Shown: one piece after another, positions 1-13,000 of the stretch
Layout: every line of letters starts with the position of its first letter
How positions within the stretch are numbered: the stretch's first letter is position 1
DNA from: Enchytraeus crypticus
Lineage: Eukaryota > Annelida > Clitellata > Enchytraeida > Enchytraeidae
Reading direction: 5' to 3'
DNA length: 64,000 nucleotides
Assembly: GCA_905160935.1 (NCBI GenBank)
Contig: CAJHZI010000592.1
Coordinates: forward strand, 145,001 to 209,000
The notes under the pieces: generated by a model
Told to the model about the DNA's origin: nothing
Seen by the model: the letters and a program-made list of their open reading frames with translations, nothing else
Database searches by the model: none
Made by a program: the position numbers and the translations under genes

Positions 1-1470
1 ATCGAGCACTCGATCTCGAGCCAAATCCAAACCGATGAGCACAAAATTAGGTCAAAAACGGTGCAAATCCAAAATTCAGGTAATTAGTCATATTAAGTGA
101 ATTCGTCAATGACAACATCGAGAACACGATGTCAAACCAAAGCCAAGCCGATGAGCAACAAGGAGGTTAAAACTGTGCAAATTCAATATTCAGTTAATTA
201 GTCATACTAAGTTAATTTGTTTATGACAACATCGAGCACTCGATCTTGAGCCAAAGCCAAACCGATGAGCACAAAATTAGGTCAAAAGCGGTGATAATTA
301 CAAGGTGAAAGTCTTTGGACTGATTTTCTGCATTTTGGAATTTGCACCGTTTTTGACCTAATTTTGTGCTCATCGGTTTGGCTTTGGTTTGACATCGCGT
401 GCTCGATGTTGTCATTGACGAATTCACTTAACATGACTAATTAACTGAATTTTGGATTTGCACCTTTTTTGACCTAATTTTGTGCTCATCGGTTTGGCTT
501 TGGCTCGAGATCGAGTGCTCGATGTTGTCATTGATACGGTGGCTCGCAACTGCCATAAATTTTATTATTTTTTTAAAGAAAAAAAGCAAAAAAACAAAAA
601 AAACAAAAAAACAAAAAAACAAAAAAACAAAAAAACAAAAAAACAAACAAATCTTTGTTACTATAAATAGCCACTTTGTTACTATAAATAGCACACTAGC
701 AGTATCTATATCACACATAGTCGATGACAACATCCAGCACTCGATCTTGAATCAAAAGCCAGCCTATGTGCAAAAAATAAAGTTTATTCTCAATGACAAC
801 ATCGAGCACTCGATCTCGAGCCAAAGCCAAACCGATGAGCACAAAATTAGGTCAAAAACGGTGCAAATCCAAAATTCAGTTAATTAGTCATGTTAAGTGA
901 ATTCGTCAATGACAACATCGAGCACGCGATGTCAAACCAAAGCCAAACCGATGAGCACAAAATTAGGTCAAAAACGGTGCAAATTCCAAAATGCAGAAAA
1001 ATCAGTCCAAAGACTTTCACCTTGTAATTATCATCGCTTTTGACCTAATTTTGTGCTCATCGGTTTGGCTTTGGCTCGAGATCGATGTTGTCATTGACGA
1101 ATTCACTTAGTATGACTAATTAACTGAAGTTTGGATTTGCACCGTTTTTGACCTTAATTTTGTGCTCATCGGTTTGGCTTTGGCTCAAGATCGAGTGCTC
1201 GATGTTGTCATTGACGAATTCACTTAACATGACTAATTAACTGAATTTTGGATTTGCACCTTTTTTGACCTAATTTTGTGCTCATCGGTTTGGCTTTGGC
1301 TCGAGATCGAGTGCTCGATGTTGTCATTGATACGGTGGCTCGCAACTGCCATAAATTTTATTACTTTTTTAAGCAAAAAAACAAAAAAACAAAAAAACTT
1401 TATTTTTTGCACATAGACTGGCCTTTGATTCAAGATCGAGTGCTGGATGTTGTCATCGACTATGTGTGAT
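1..1470. repeat. Clustered copies of dispersed repeat family A, both orientations
   Basis: Units of roughly 105-120 bp share the cores ATCGAGCACTCGATCTCGAG and CCAAACCGATGAGCACAAAA. Forward units begin near 1, 105, 222, 796 and 905. Reverse-complement units lie near 330-420, 420-535, 1035-1105, 1105-1215 and 1215-1335. Diverged single copies recur at 2.8, 15.4, 45.0 and 45.3 kb, so this is a dispersed family that has clustered here. No coding capacity is visible; open frames on both strands are only translations of the repeat. Confidence 0.85.
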
Positions 1471-1580
1471 ATAGATACTGCTAGTGAGCTATTTATAGTA
1501 ACAAAGATTTGTTTGTTTTTTTGTTTTTTTGATTTTTTGTTTCAAAAAAAAAATTTATGGCAGTTGCGAGCCACCGTATG
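533..1580. mobile_element. Foldback-like element with inverted ends
   Basis: The left end near 533-562 reads GGTGGCTCGCAACTGCCATA and its reverse complement is at about 1550-1579. The similarity goes deep: the block at about 540-785 (A-rich run, ATAAATAG motif, family A segment) is matched in reverse complement by about 1394-1580. A third, forward copy of the terminal sequence starts near 1334. Long inverted arms with a repeat-filled middle resemble foldback transposons. I see no transposase and no clear target-site duplication, so it could also be a rearranged family A cluster. Confidence 0.5.
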
Positions 1581-2774
1581 TTTCTGTTTTATTTTGTACT
1601 TATGTATTTAATTAGCAATCGAAATATAAGATAGGCCTATTGTTGGCAAGCTTTAATGGCTTGATGAAATTATTAATTGCAAAACTTCTGCCATTTCTGC
1701 CATTTCCGTAATGCAGATTAAGGTCAAATTTCTCAAAACAGAGTCAAATTATAGGAATATACATAGATCTGTACACAAAGGAAATATTGAAAGTTTTGGC
1801 CTTTTGCACTTGCCTAAAGTTTAAGACTTAAGGTTTGTATTTGAATCATTTACAGTCTTTGTGTATTGAAGCATTAAACTACGACTAGACTAGTGTTGCA
1901 GGTCCTCAAGACTTACTGAACGAGTATAATTAATTTAAGTTAAGTCTTCAACTATAGAATCCAGCTACATAACGAATCTACAAAGTACGGCGTACCGGTA
2001 AGATCGGAGCTCATATATTTCATACGTAAGTTCATATAACTTCATGAGGCACATAGGTACACTGTCTGCGTATATTACTAGTAAATCGTGTGCATTTTTA
2101 CAAATTGCAATATACGTACATATAAATTTTATTTTTTATATGCATATATATCTATACATACGTAATGCTAAAAATCAACAAACGTAATCCAATATGGATG
2201 CCAATGCCGGCAGGTGTCTAAAAGTGGGCGCGGCTAACAGCTGTGAAAGTCATCTATACTAAAAATTAAAAAAGTAAACAAAGTGGGGAAGTTAGTGAAA
2301 AATCCCGAAGGTTTCGATTTATGCGTCATTTGTGTTATTATTTTAAAATATAATTTGTAAATTATTTAATATAATAATAATTATAAATTTGTAATTTATT
2401 TAGCTTGTTATATTTTTTATTAAATTAAAGCTATTAACTATTTATACTTTCAGATGGACTCCTATTGAGGCTTATTGATTTTTCACGGGTGTACTGATTC
2501 GAATCCTAATGTTTTCTCACCCTTATGTGACGTGTTGATCATTCATGAACTGAAAGTCAAAATGGGACTATCCAAGGGCAGGGCTGCTGGACATATTGCA
2601 AAACTTTAATTGACGAATTTTGCGGTTTTGAAGTGAATTAACGTTTCTGTGGCCTGCTAACTTCATGAAGCTATGAAGGTGTAAAATATCTGATATCTCC
2701 TTTAAGTTTTGTCAGGAATTCAAATAAGCTTTTTAGCTCTCTTCTGTGTTATTGCTACCTTTTTGTTACATAGC
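1581..2774. other. AT-rich stretch without a recognised gene
   Basis: About 1.2 kb of AT-rich sequence. I see no exon with homology, no tandem array and no recognisable mobile element. It lies upstream of the RLR gene and could hold promoter or 5' untranslated sequence, but no specific motif supports that. Confidence 0.5.
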
Positions 2775-2925
2775 GATACAATAATAATAACAACAATTAG
2801 AGTGCTACAGTCATCAATGACAACATCGAACACTATTAAGATAAAATCAAGCCAGCGGGGAAAAAGAAGGTCCAAAAATGGTGCAAATTCCAAAATTCAG
2901 AAAATCAGTCCAAAGTTAGAGACTG
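2775..2925 (+). repeat. Dispersed repeat family A, diverged copy
   Basis: It starts with a short AAC-rich run, then AGTGCTACAGTCATCAATGA, the ACATCGAACACT core and a tail with GGTGCAAATTCCAAAATTCA ending near TCAGTCCAAAG. The same order of blocks is seen at 15.37, 45.04 and 45.31 kb. It lies just upstream of the first RLR coding exon. Confidence 0.7.
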
Positions 2926-3103
2926 CTGTCTGTTATTCTGTGAAGTTTTTTAAGCTTCCCTTTAATTTTGTCATTTGTCTTGTAATCTTGTCTTGTCTGG
3001 TTTTGTTTTTTGAATTTTTGTAATTTAGTCTTCTAGTCATGTAGTTTCAGATAAAATATTATTAAAGTTAGTGTTAGATCTGGCTGGACTAGGCTATGTA
3101 AAA

Positions 3104-3121
3104 ATGCCAGTATGGATATAA
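3104..3121 (+). promoter_or_regulatory. Five-codon upstream ORF overlapping the RLR start
   Basis: An ATG at 3104 opens a five-codon frame that ends with TAA at 3119-3121, overlapping the RLR start codon at 3112 in another frame. The RLR ATG has the better context (A at -3, G at +4), which suits leaky scanning or reinitiation. Whether the transcript includes 3104 is not known. Confidence 0.35.
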
Positions 3122-3379
3122 ATGAAAAGCGTGCAGTACGAAACGCTATTCTTAAAACAAGTCAGGGATTCAATACAGCAGAGTTTGCTGAATATAAATA
3201 TCTGTGGTGTGATGACATAAAAAAGAAAAACTACTACGAAATAGCAACGTTCCTTGATCTGACCAGGCATCTGGAAGAAGTGAACAAAATTTATCCAAGT
3301 TTTGAAGGAATAAAACCTTTATTTGAAATCTGCGAAGAAGACTGTACTCCGAAGGCTATAAGGGATCTGAAAGCTTTAG
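3112..3379 (+). CDS. RLR exon 1: death-effector-like domain
   Basis: Encodes 89 residues plus one base; donor AG|GTAAGA. The start is the first ATG in this frame with a strong Kozak context. The protein is helical and charged. A patch around EFAEYKYLWCDDIKKKNYYE followed by EIATFLDL and a distal AIRDL matches the DED pattern (E...LKFLC..I.K..LE....LDL...RxDL). Vertebrate RIG-I and MDA5 carry two CARDs here, so this is a different adaptor-binding module. CARD cannot be fully excluded without a profile search. Confidence 0.75.
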
Positions 3380-4005
3380 GTAAGATATGGATAAAATTAT
3401 GCCTCCATTTTACGATCAGACTGTAGCAGTTATTTTATTAGGTTCTATATTCGTCATTTACTTCACCTCCTAATTTACTTCACCTCCTGAGTGGCACCAT
3501 TGAAATTTGTTGTGCATGATTACTTTAGTGACAGAGTTATTGTAGGCATACGGACATCTTCTGTACAATGTATGTTATATATGATTTAATATATTTAAAT
3601 TTTAACTAACATTTTCGACTTTTATTCTTGGCCTCTATAAAATTAATTTTTTATTGTTTGAATATATATACAGTATATATATTATTCTGATTATTCTATA
3701 TTAGAAGTCCTGGAGAAAGTTGGCACAGATAGACAGTCGATAAATGTATTAAGAAATAGGAAGAAGAGTTGGATAGGAAACATTCTAAGGGGGGAAGGTC
3801 TATTAAAAGTGGTCATAGAAGGTAGAATGGAAGGAAAAAGAGACAGAGGCAGGCCGAGATTAGATATGTTAGATGATTTAAAGACCCACACATATGTGGA
3901 AATGAAGAGGAAGGTGGAAGACAGAGAAGAGTGGAGGCGTTATGTACCATGGACCTGCCAGTAGGCAGTGCATTAAGAGAGAGAGATATTTTTCTATAGT
4001 ATATA

Positions 4006-4042
<37 letters not shown>

Positions 4043-7000
4043 ATTACTGAGCTGCTTCCTATTGTTTTCTTTGTGTCGTAGTTTACGAGAAATTAACTTT
4101 GAAAGTTGAACAGCAACAACAACAGCAGCAGCAGCAGCAGCTGGAGCCAGCAGCTGACTCGCTGCAGCACTCAGTGTCTGCACCCGCTGGAATACAAGAG
4201 AGCGCGGGAGGTCAGTCGTCTGTCTGTGGAGATGTGTCGCAGGAAACGAACTTGACTGCAAATCAGCGACAAGACGGGGGTCATGTGTCGAGAAGGTCTC
4301 GCTCTGAGACAGAACTGCCGCACCCAACTCAAGAAAATCAACGGGTTTCGTCTGAGCAGGGACGCACTGGTTGTGATGATTTTAGGACTACCACACGAGA
4401 TAATGCACTATTAAATCATCCTGGTTCAGAATATTTCTTGGATGCAATGGCAGTGATAGTGCCACATCCATCCATAACGACATCAAGTGCTGGTACTGGA
4501 CAAGCCGATAATAGTTCTCTATCAGACGAAGATGACAATGAAACTTTAGTTAAGAGTGTTTACAATTTTTCAGAAGTTAACGATGGCATTGAAGTAGATG
4601 GACCCGAGGGACCATCTTTATTGGATAGGTCTGAGGGACCATCTTTATTTAATAAGTCAGTGGGACAGTCTCTAAGCTTATCACCTGTGAGTTCTTCTGG
4701 TTCAGCTAATGCTAGAGATGTAGGATATATGGGAAGAAATTTAGGATTAAATTCAACGAATCAATCATCACTTGAGTTAAGCTTGCAGAGAGATCACAGC
4801 TCAACTGTTCGTGATGAAGACAATTCATTCAATAATCATGATGGGACCCAGATGGGTGCATTTGCTTTACCTATGGGTGCTAGTAACAGTGGGGGTTTAC
4901 AGGGTGTTGGTGAGAATGCAGAAAGCAGGAATGACTTTCCATTGGAAGAACACGACTTTGTGTATGTGAATAATGATGATGACTCTACTAGTACTCTTGG
5001 GTACCAGAGAGCTGATGCTTGCGCTAACAATACAGTAGTTTCTCCTCAGACCACATTGAACAATCCCTCCAGAGAATTGGGACACCGAGAAACTCCTGTC
5101 AGACATTTTCGTCACGTTGGAAACTTACCAGCTGCCGACGGTGATGATGCGGACGAAACGGGAGCAAATGCTCTCAAATCTCTACGCAAGCGCAAAGAAA
5201 AATCACAAAATTTTCGCACTTTAGACGAACCGATCCAGTTATATTCGTATCAGTTGGAGTTGGCACAGCCGGCATTGGATGGTAAGAATTGCATCATCTG
5301 TGCTCCCACTGGGTCAGGCAAAACTCTCACAGCTGCTTATATATGTCAGGAGTTGAGACTAAGATCCAAAGCCATAGGTCTGCGGTTCAAAGCTCTGTTC
5401 GTCGTCTGCATTAGAAATCTGATTGAACAACAGCGAGAAGCACTGGGTCTGTCATTCCACTTTTTATTGAATTTCTGTAATCTAATGTTTTCATAATGCG
5501 CGTCAAGTGTTACTATAACATAAAGCTAAGGTAAAGCTAAGGTAAACGTCAGTTTCCTCACTTAAAAGTGATGTCAGTGACGGTCGAACCCAGGATTTGA
5601 ACCCCGCGCATACTGATCTGCAGTCGAGTATCTTACCGATTTCACCACTGGCTCCAACCAGTATCTACATAATTAGATCTATATTTAGAGATAGTAAAGC
5701 ATCTCATGTTTGCACCTATCTCATTCCAATGCCTGTATACTCACATGCTGCACTCTTGTTCCAATTCTTGTTCAATGTACAATCCTTGATCATAAGGCTA
5801 ACCCAGCCTCAAGGCCTCTCTCAGAACAATTGTGCCTTGTGCTTTGCATCTTCAAGAATCTTCTAATACTGCTTTGCTCGAATCTTAGCTATTGCATCAA
5901 GATAATATCAGGGACGTCCCTGACGTAAACTTTGGCTAATGGATTGAATGTTATTCATATTGTTAGGCATGCTACTGAAGGAGGACAACGTGTTGAACAG
6001 TATCAACGAGACAAGCCTGTTGTCTGACGCCATGACAGTCGCTGACGTCACTGTGCTCACAGCCCAGATATTAGTCAACTGTCTGAGAGACAAAGAGGTC
6101 AAGATCACGGACTTTGACCTAATTATCATGGATGAGTGTCATCATACCAACTTAAAACACCCCTACAACAACATCATGAAGGTAATGCTATGATTCTAAT
6201 TATTCATCAGTTTTAATAATAATAATAAGAACAGTTGTAATAATATTATCAATTATAAGATTAAGAATAGTAATTAAATTTTTTTCAATAAGAATAGTTG
6301 TATTAATAGTAATAATTATAATAATAATAATAAGAACATTCATAAATATAGCAGGTATATAGTAGTAATATCGGCCCCATGAATCCCGAAGGAGTTGACT
6401 TCATTAATGCCATAGGCAGACTTATTGTAAAGCAAATCTGTAATGAGTGAGAGACAGCTTTTCTTTGGCAAAGGCTTTCCATAACTTTGGAAAGATTTAG
6501 TGCAGTCTGCTTCGGCTATTCTTTTAAGCTGCTAGATGACCTCTACTAGCCGAGCGGCGATTCAACACGTATTACTCGAATCGCTTATTACTCGAATAAA
6601 TAAAAAATATTAAGGTAATATTATAGTAATTATGTATGATAATAAAATAATTACCCCTGACAATTTCTCAAGCAGTGTTACTGTACGTATTATATTCTAA
6701 TGCTCTATTGACTGGCATCTCTCTCTCTTAGTATACTGCCTACTGGCAGGTCCATGGTATATAACGCCTCCACTCAAGTCTATCGTCCGTTTTCCTCTTC
6801 ACGTCCACATGCGAGTGGATCTTTAAATCATATATAACATTCCTCTTGAATCACCATTATTCTTGGGGGATTCTGCTTATGACGAGGGTGGCCCCTATGC
6901 CTTCCTCAGCTTCGACTAACATTTACTGGACAGGGGCGTCACTCCCTGAGAAAACAATCCTGTTCAGTGTTTACCCAAAACTATATTATATATATGACTA

Positions 7001-10000
7001 TCATATATACTATTACAGTTTTACCACGAGACTAACTGGGCCGCTAGGGCAGGAGAGGGCGGGGCTAAGCTGCCTCAGATCATAGGCCTAACGGCCTCAC
7101 TGGGGGTGGGCGGGGCCAGTGGCTCGGCCCTGGAGATTGACATGGCGCTGGGTCACTACATCAGACTCTGCGCTAACCTGAACTGTCCTGAGATCACCAG
7201 TGTGAGGGGTCAGCAAGAACTGGATGAGCTGATGCGCCTGAATCCAGTTCCAGGCAAGGATCAGATACTGGCGGTCACTCCCAGGTCCAGGGATCATCCG
7301 TTTTACGTGGTGAGAGCTATTAGCAAATATTGATCATAGTACTGGCTGGAGCCAGTGGCAACGTCGGTAAGATACTCGACCGCAGATCAGTAGGTGCGTG
7401 GTTCAAATCCTGGGCTCGCCCGTCACTGACATCGCTTTCCAGTGAGGAAACTGACGTTAAACTTAGCTTTAGCTTTTTTTAAAGTAATAAATAATAATAA
7501 CGTCTGACAATTTCTATAGCGGTGTCATGGCCGGTGTCCGGTCTTAGAGACCACCTTACGGGTTCCTGGCAGGTTATTATTAATCCTTTCTACGCTCAAT
7601 CATATCTTTGCTATTGACAGCGCCAATCGGCAGCTAGCTCCGATACAAGATTAACCTTCCATGGGCCCATGGGGATATCCATCATTACTTGACTGACCTG
7701 GGCTTTGAACCCAGACCACTTGTATCCAAGGCGAACACTTTAACAGTTACGCTATATCGCCTCCCTGTTATTTGTAAATTTGTATTGAGATAAGCAAATC
7801 AACGAAGATGATATATAAACTTTTAATTTATTTCATCTGTGGATGATTTTAATATTATTATTTTTGACTTTTCCTCCACCTCGAATCAGATCAAAGCTGT
7901 CAGAGATACTTTTAATCGCGCAAGATAAATTGTAATTGAGTTTTCCTTGTGTGGATTATTTACTTGATAAAATGCGAGAAATTAGCAGCTTTTGAAAAGT
8001 TTATGCAATTATGTGGTAAACTTTGGATGGTTCTTGATGTTGTCCTGTAGAATGGTGTGTATAATGAAGGAGATAGGGCAGATGGCAGAGCCTCGATTTT
8101 TAAAGCACACTGTATAGTGATGTAACAAGTGTTTGATGGTGCTTGATGTTGTCTTCTGATTATTCGCAGGGAATGGTGCGTATGATGAAGGAGATAGGGC
8201 AGATGGCAGAGCCTCGACTACCAGAGCCCTCTGTTGAGCGAGGCACTCAGCAGTTTGAGAACTGGGTTGTGTCGCTGCTGATGAACGCAGAGGCGGAAGG
8301 TTTAGAAGAGAGAGTCTGTGTGCTGGAGGCAGTGAAACAGATTAACTCTGCTCTCATCTACTACAATGATCTACGTGCTAGAGTTTGTATAGGCAGTGAA
8401 ATAGATTAACTCTTCTCTCATCTATTACAATGATCTATGTGCTAGGGTTTGTATAGGCAGTGAAACAGATTAACTCATCTCTCATCTCTTGTATTATCAC
8501 ATTATATTGTGCTGTGTATATTTTTACTTCTTTCAAATTATTGTCTTTCCTTTTCGAGTGTCAGTAACAAGATAATAGCTTGCTGCTGTCGCTCCAATTT
8601 TCCAACGAGTTCCAGTTTTACTCTGGAACTCGTTGAGAACTCTTGAAAAGTGGAATGGGAACACATGATCGAATTGCAAGTGGAAAAATTCCGACCCGTA
8701 GAAAGTAAAGTAGGCGTTCCGGTGTACCAGTGTACCTACGCGTACATTGTACTGTTGATAGGACCAATAAATAATACAAATAAAAATAAAAATGTTAAAT
8801 ACACTGTCATTTCCACACATATATACAGTGGGATTGGCAAAGATTTCAAGATATGGCAAGGCAAATGAACATATACTATCAAATAATATTACCTTTTTAC
8901 ACCGACTCATAGAAAACAGTTGTGGTATTATTTTGTGCCTAGGACGCGCTATCACACCTGGACTCTACATTCAGACGAGAGAGTTACCTGGCAGCTGAAG
9001 AGCCGACCAACGTACGACAGAGGATTGAGAGCTGCTACCAGGCCAGTAGGGTGTCTCTGGCGTATCTAGCTGACCAAGAGAGGCTGAGTGATAACGCTAA
9101 GCTAGACAAGCTCTGTCAACTGCTCAATGATCTGTATGATGGACACACTGATGTCAGGGGTGAGATTGATTGATTGATTGACTGGTTGATTTATTGATTG
9201 ATTGGTTGATTGATTGATTGGTTTATTTATTGATTGATTGATTGACTGGTTGATTTATTGATTGATTGATTGGTTGATTGATTGGTTGATTGATTGATTG
9301 GTTTGTTTATTTATTGATTGATTGATAATACCTAGTTTGATAAGCTCTGTCAGCTGTTCGATGCTCTTTATAACAGGCGCACTGATGTCAGGAATTAAAA
9401 CGATTAATTAATGGATTGATTGATAGATTGATTGATTGAATGATCGTTGATTAATTTCTAGATTAGTCAATTAATTCAGTGATTGAATTATTGATTAGTT
9501 GATTTATTGATTGATTAATTGATAAATCGATTGATTGATTTATTTATTAGTTGATTAATTAATGTATTGGTTGATTAATTTATTGATTGGACGATCGATT
9601 GGATGACTGATTTATCGATCACTTGATTTACTTAATGATTGCTTGAGTTATTGATATGGCATATTTTATATTGCTTTGTTTGTAGAATGGATGAGAGGGA
9701 CTGTGTACTAAATAATTTTAGTTAATTACTCTAAACTATAAACTGAACTTAACTGAACGCCTTGAGACTCAAATAATCTAACACGTGTGTTAGTTTTTTC
9801 TCAGTTTCTTAGCTCATGTGTTTTACATTGTCATGTCTGATGGGAGCACTCTACGCTATGATATTTGTTATATGTAGGAATAGTGTTAACTAGAACACGC
9901 ATGAACGCGGAGGCACTGGTTAAGCTGATATCTGAACACGAGATCTTAAGGTTCAGAGTGTTTCCTGGTAAGCTTGTGGGACAGGGAGGCAGGGACGGCT

Positions 10001-13000
10001 ATATGACTGACACCGAACAAGAGGATGTGCTGAGGAGATTCAAACTGGGTGAGTAAATAATTGTGTGAATTACTGCAGGATTGATTCGTCAAATATTAGA
10101 CAAATTTACTGAAATTTAGATTTATTTTCTATTGAAGCCATAATTTTGCCTAGGTTATCAGCAATTCTTTTTGCCTAATTTCCACCAATCAGTCCATCCG
10201 TGACTTTAATCAATATTTCTCAGCTCGTCGCTGTTCTTGATTGGTTGAACGTCTCAATAGCTCAGTGTGCTGAGCGTACAGAATCTGAGGTGACTGTTCC
10301 AGAGGTCCTGGGATCAATTCCCGGTAGAGCTGATCAGAGAATACTATCTCTGACATTCACAGGACTGGCAGCGTGGATAACTGACTATAAAACGCTTAAC
10401 AGTACGTAGGACAGAGAGGATTTGAGGCAGTATATTCGTTTCCCGACCCTAGTTAAACTGGGCTTCAAGGGAAGATGATGATAATGATGATGATGATGAT
10501 ACTAATAGTGTTTGATATCATCACGGACACTCTATGTATGTAACAGGGCGCACCACGCAGTACGAGACAGATCAGGGATGTAACCTGCTAGTGGCCACAG
10601 ACGTTGCTCAGGAAGGTCTAGACATGCCCAAATGCAGCTTCGTGATTCGCTACAACTTTGTGAGTAATGAGATCGGCGGCGTCCAATCACGAGGCAGGGC
10701 GCGGGCAAGGAACAGCGAGTGCTATCTGATAGTGGACCGGGGCTCAGTGAACGAGAAGAGAGAGTACGAGAACCTGGAGAAAGAGCATCTGATGCTGCTG
10801 GCGCTGCAGGATATCAGCGTGATGGAGAGAGGAAAGGTGGAGCGGCTTCTGGAGCTAGCTCAGGTTGGTTGTAACAGCCTCTAGAGTCTAGCCTAGAGGA
10901 GGAAATAGACGTTAATTTATTATTATTATTATTACTTATATTTCGATTATTATTATTATGATTATTATTATGATTATTATTATGATTATTATTATGATTA
11001 TTATGATGATTATTATGATGATTATTATTATGATTATTATTATGATTATTATTATGATTATTATTGTGATTATTATTATGATTATTATTATGATTATTAT
11101 GATGATTATTATTATGATTATTATGATGATTATTATTATGATTATTATTATGATTATTAGTATCATTAATATTGTCATTATTACCGACGTCGCCACTGGC
11201 TCTAGCCATTGACAACGTCGGTAAGATATTCGACCGAGGATCAGTATGTTCAGGGTTAAAATCCGGGATTATCTTGTCACTGATATCGCTTTCAACTGAG
11301 AAAACTGATGTTAACACTAGTTTTATTATTAATAGTAATATTATATTTTTAATGTCCTGGGCTGTAGTAGATCGTGAGCCAAATACAAGATAAAACGAAT
11401 GTTAATTTATATAGGTTCTAATTCCTAAGTCACTTACGATGTCTGAAGCGACAGAGTTGATGGGACCTAGTCTGTTTCCTTAAACTTTGATTTCTGATTT
11501 CATAAATTCATTTTAATATTTAATAAAATATGCCTGTTGCTCTTTCTTTGACCATTATTAGTTGCAAAACTATCTTAAAAGTGTCCGATGTTGTCATGGT
11601 CTATGATAATTGTTTCTAGAAAGAACTACGGCTGGATCACGACAGAAGTGCGAGTGAGAGAACGATGAAGGCCGAGCAGTTCGACCCTACACAAGTGCTC
11701 CTGTACTGTAAGTCCTGCCACACACAGCTCTGCCGTGGTGCTGACGTCGTGTGCTACAACAACAACTACATCTGCACCGACGAGAACTTCCAGGAAAAGA
11801 TCCTGGTAAAGAGGAAGAACAGGCAGGAGTTCCGCAATGACGTCCACGTGGGTTAGTAGTCACTCGATTCTCTTTATATGGGCAGGATGAATTGTACTTA
11901 ACGTCTAGGTCAGAAGGACGAGATCTTCTTCGAGACTCGATATTCTGAGCTACCATTTAAAAGATTGGTATTGTTTCAATTTAAGGCACTTTTAGATTCG
12001 ACAATTCAGTCAACGGTATATTTTAGATTCAAATAAGTAAAGTTTTATATAATGTAGACGAATGTTCTGTTAATGTGGTGTTTAAAGTTTTATATGTAAT
12101 GTGGACGAATGTTAAAGTGGTGTTTGAAGTTTTATATGTAATGTGGATGAATGTTAAAGTGGTGTTTAAAGTTTTACATGTAATATAGACGATGTTAAAG
12201 TGGTGTTTAATGTTTTATATGTAATGTAGGCGAATGTTAAAGTGGTGTTTAAAGTTTTATATGTAATGTGGATGAATGTTTAAGTGGTGTTTAAAGTTTT
12301 TTATGTAATATAGACGATGTTAAAGTGGTGTTAAAAGTTTTATATGTAATGTAGGCGAATGTTAAAGTGGTGTTAAAAGTTTTATATGTAATGTAGGCGA
12401 ATGTTAAAGTGGTGTTTAAAGTTTTATATGTAATGTAGGCGAATGTTAAAGTGGTGTTTAAAGTTTTATATGTAATGTAGGCGAATGTTAAAGTGGTGTT
12501 TAAAGTTTATATGTAATGTAGGCGAATGTTAAAGTGGTGTTTAAAGAGATACAATCATTGATTGTCGTTGTTTCACTTCATTGCAGTTTATTTGTATGTA
12601 TCAAAATTGTGTATTATAATATATGAGCACTTTTCTTATTTAGTCAGTATTTACAATATTTTTTTTACTTTTCACATTATGTTAACGAAGTTCATATATA
12701 GTTTGTAACGCATTTGCTGTTGTACTTAATATCACACAGTTTATTTTGTTGCATTTGATATCACACTGTTGCATTTTGTTACAGGTTTGTTGCATTTGAT
12801 ATCACACTGTTGCAATTCGTTACAGGTTTGTTGCACTTGATGTCACACTGTTGCATTTCGTTACAGGATTGTTGCATTTGATATCACACCATTGCATTTC
12901 GTTACAGGGTTGTTGCACTTGATGTCACACTGTTGCATTTCGTTGCAGGTTTGTTGCACTTGATATCACACTGTTGCATTTCGTTACAGGTTTGTTGCAC

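Noticed and set aside
7344..7482. tRNA gene suggested by GGTTCAAATCC boxes (here and in all similar copies)
   Set aside because: No foldable acceptor or anticodon stems. The boxes lie in a repeated longer unit with a non-tRNA tail, typical of tRNA-derived SINEs.
10814..11317. Asn/His-rich 167-codon frame opposite the RLR gene
   Set aside because: It comes from the (ATTATTATG)n array plus the antisense of RLR exon 8.
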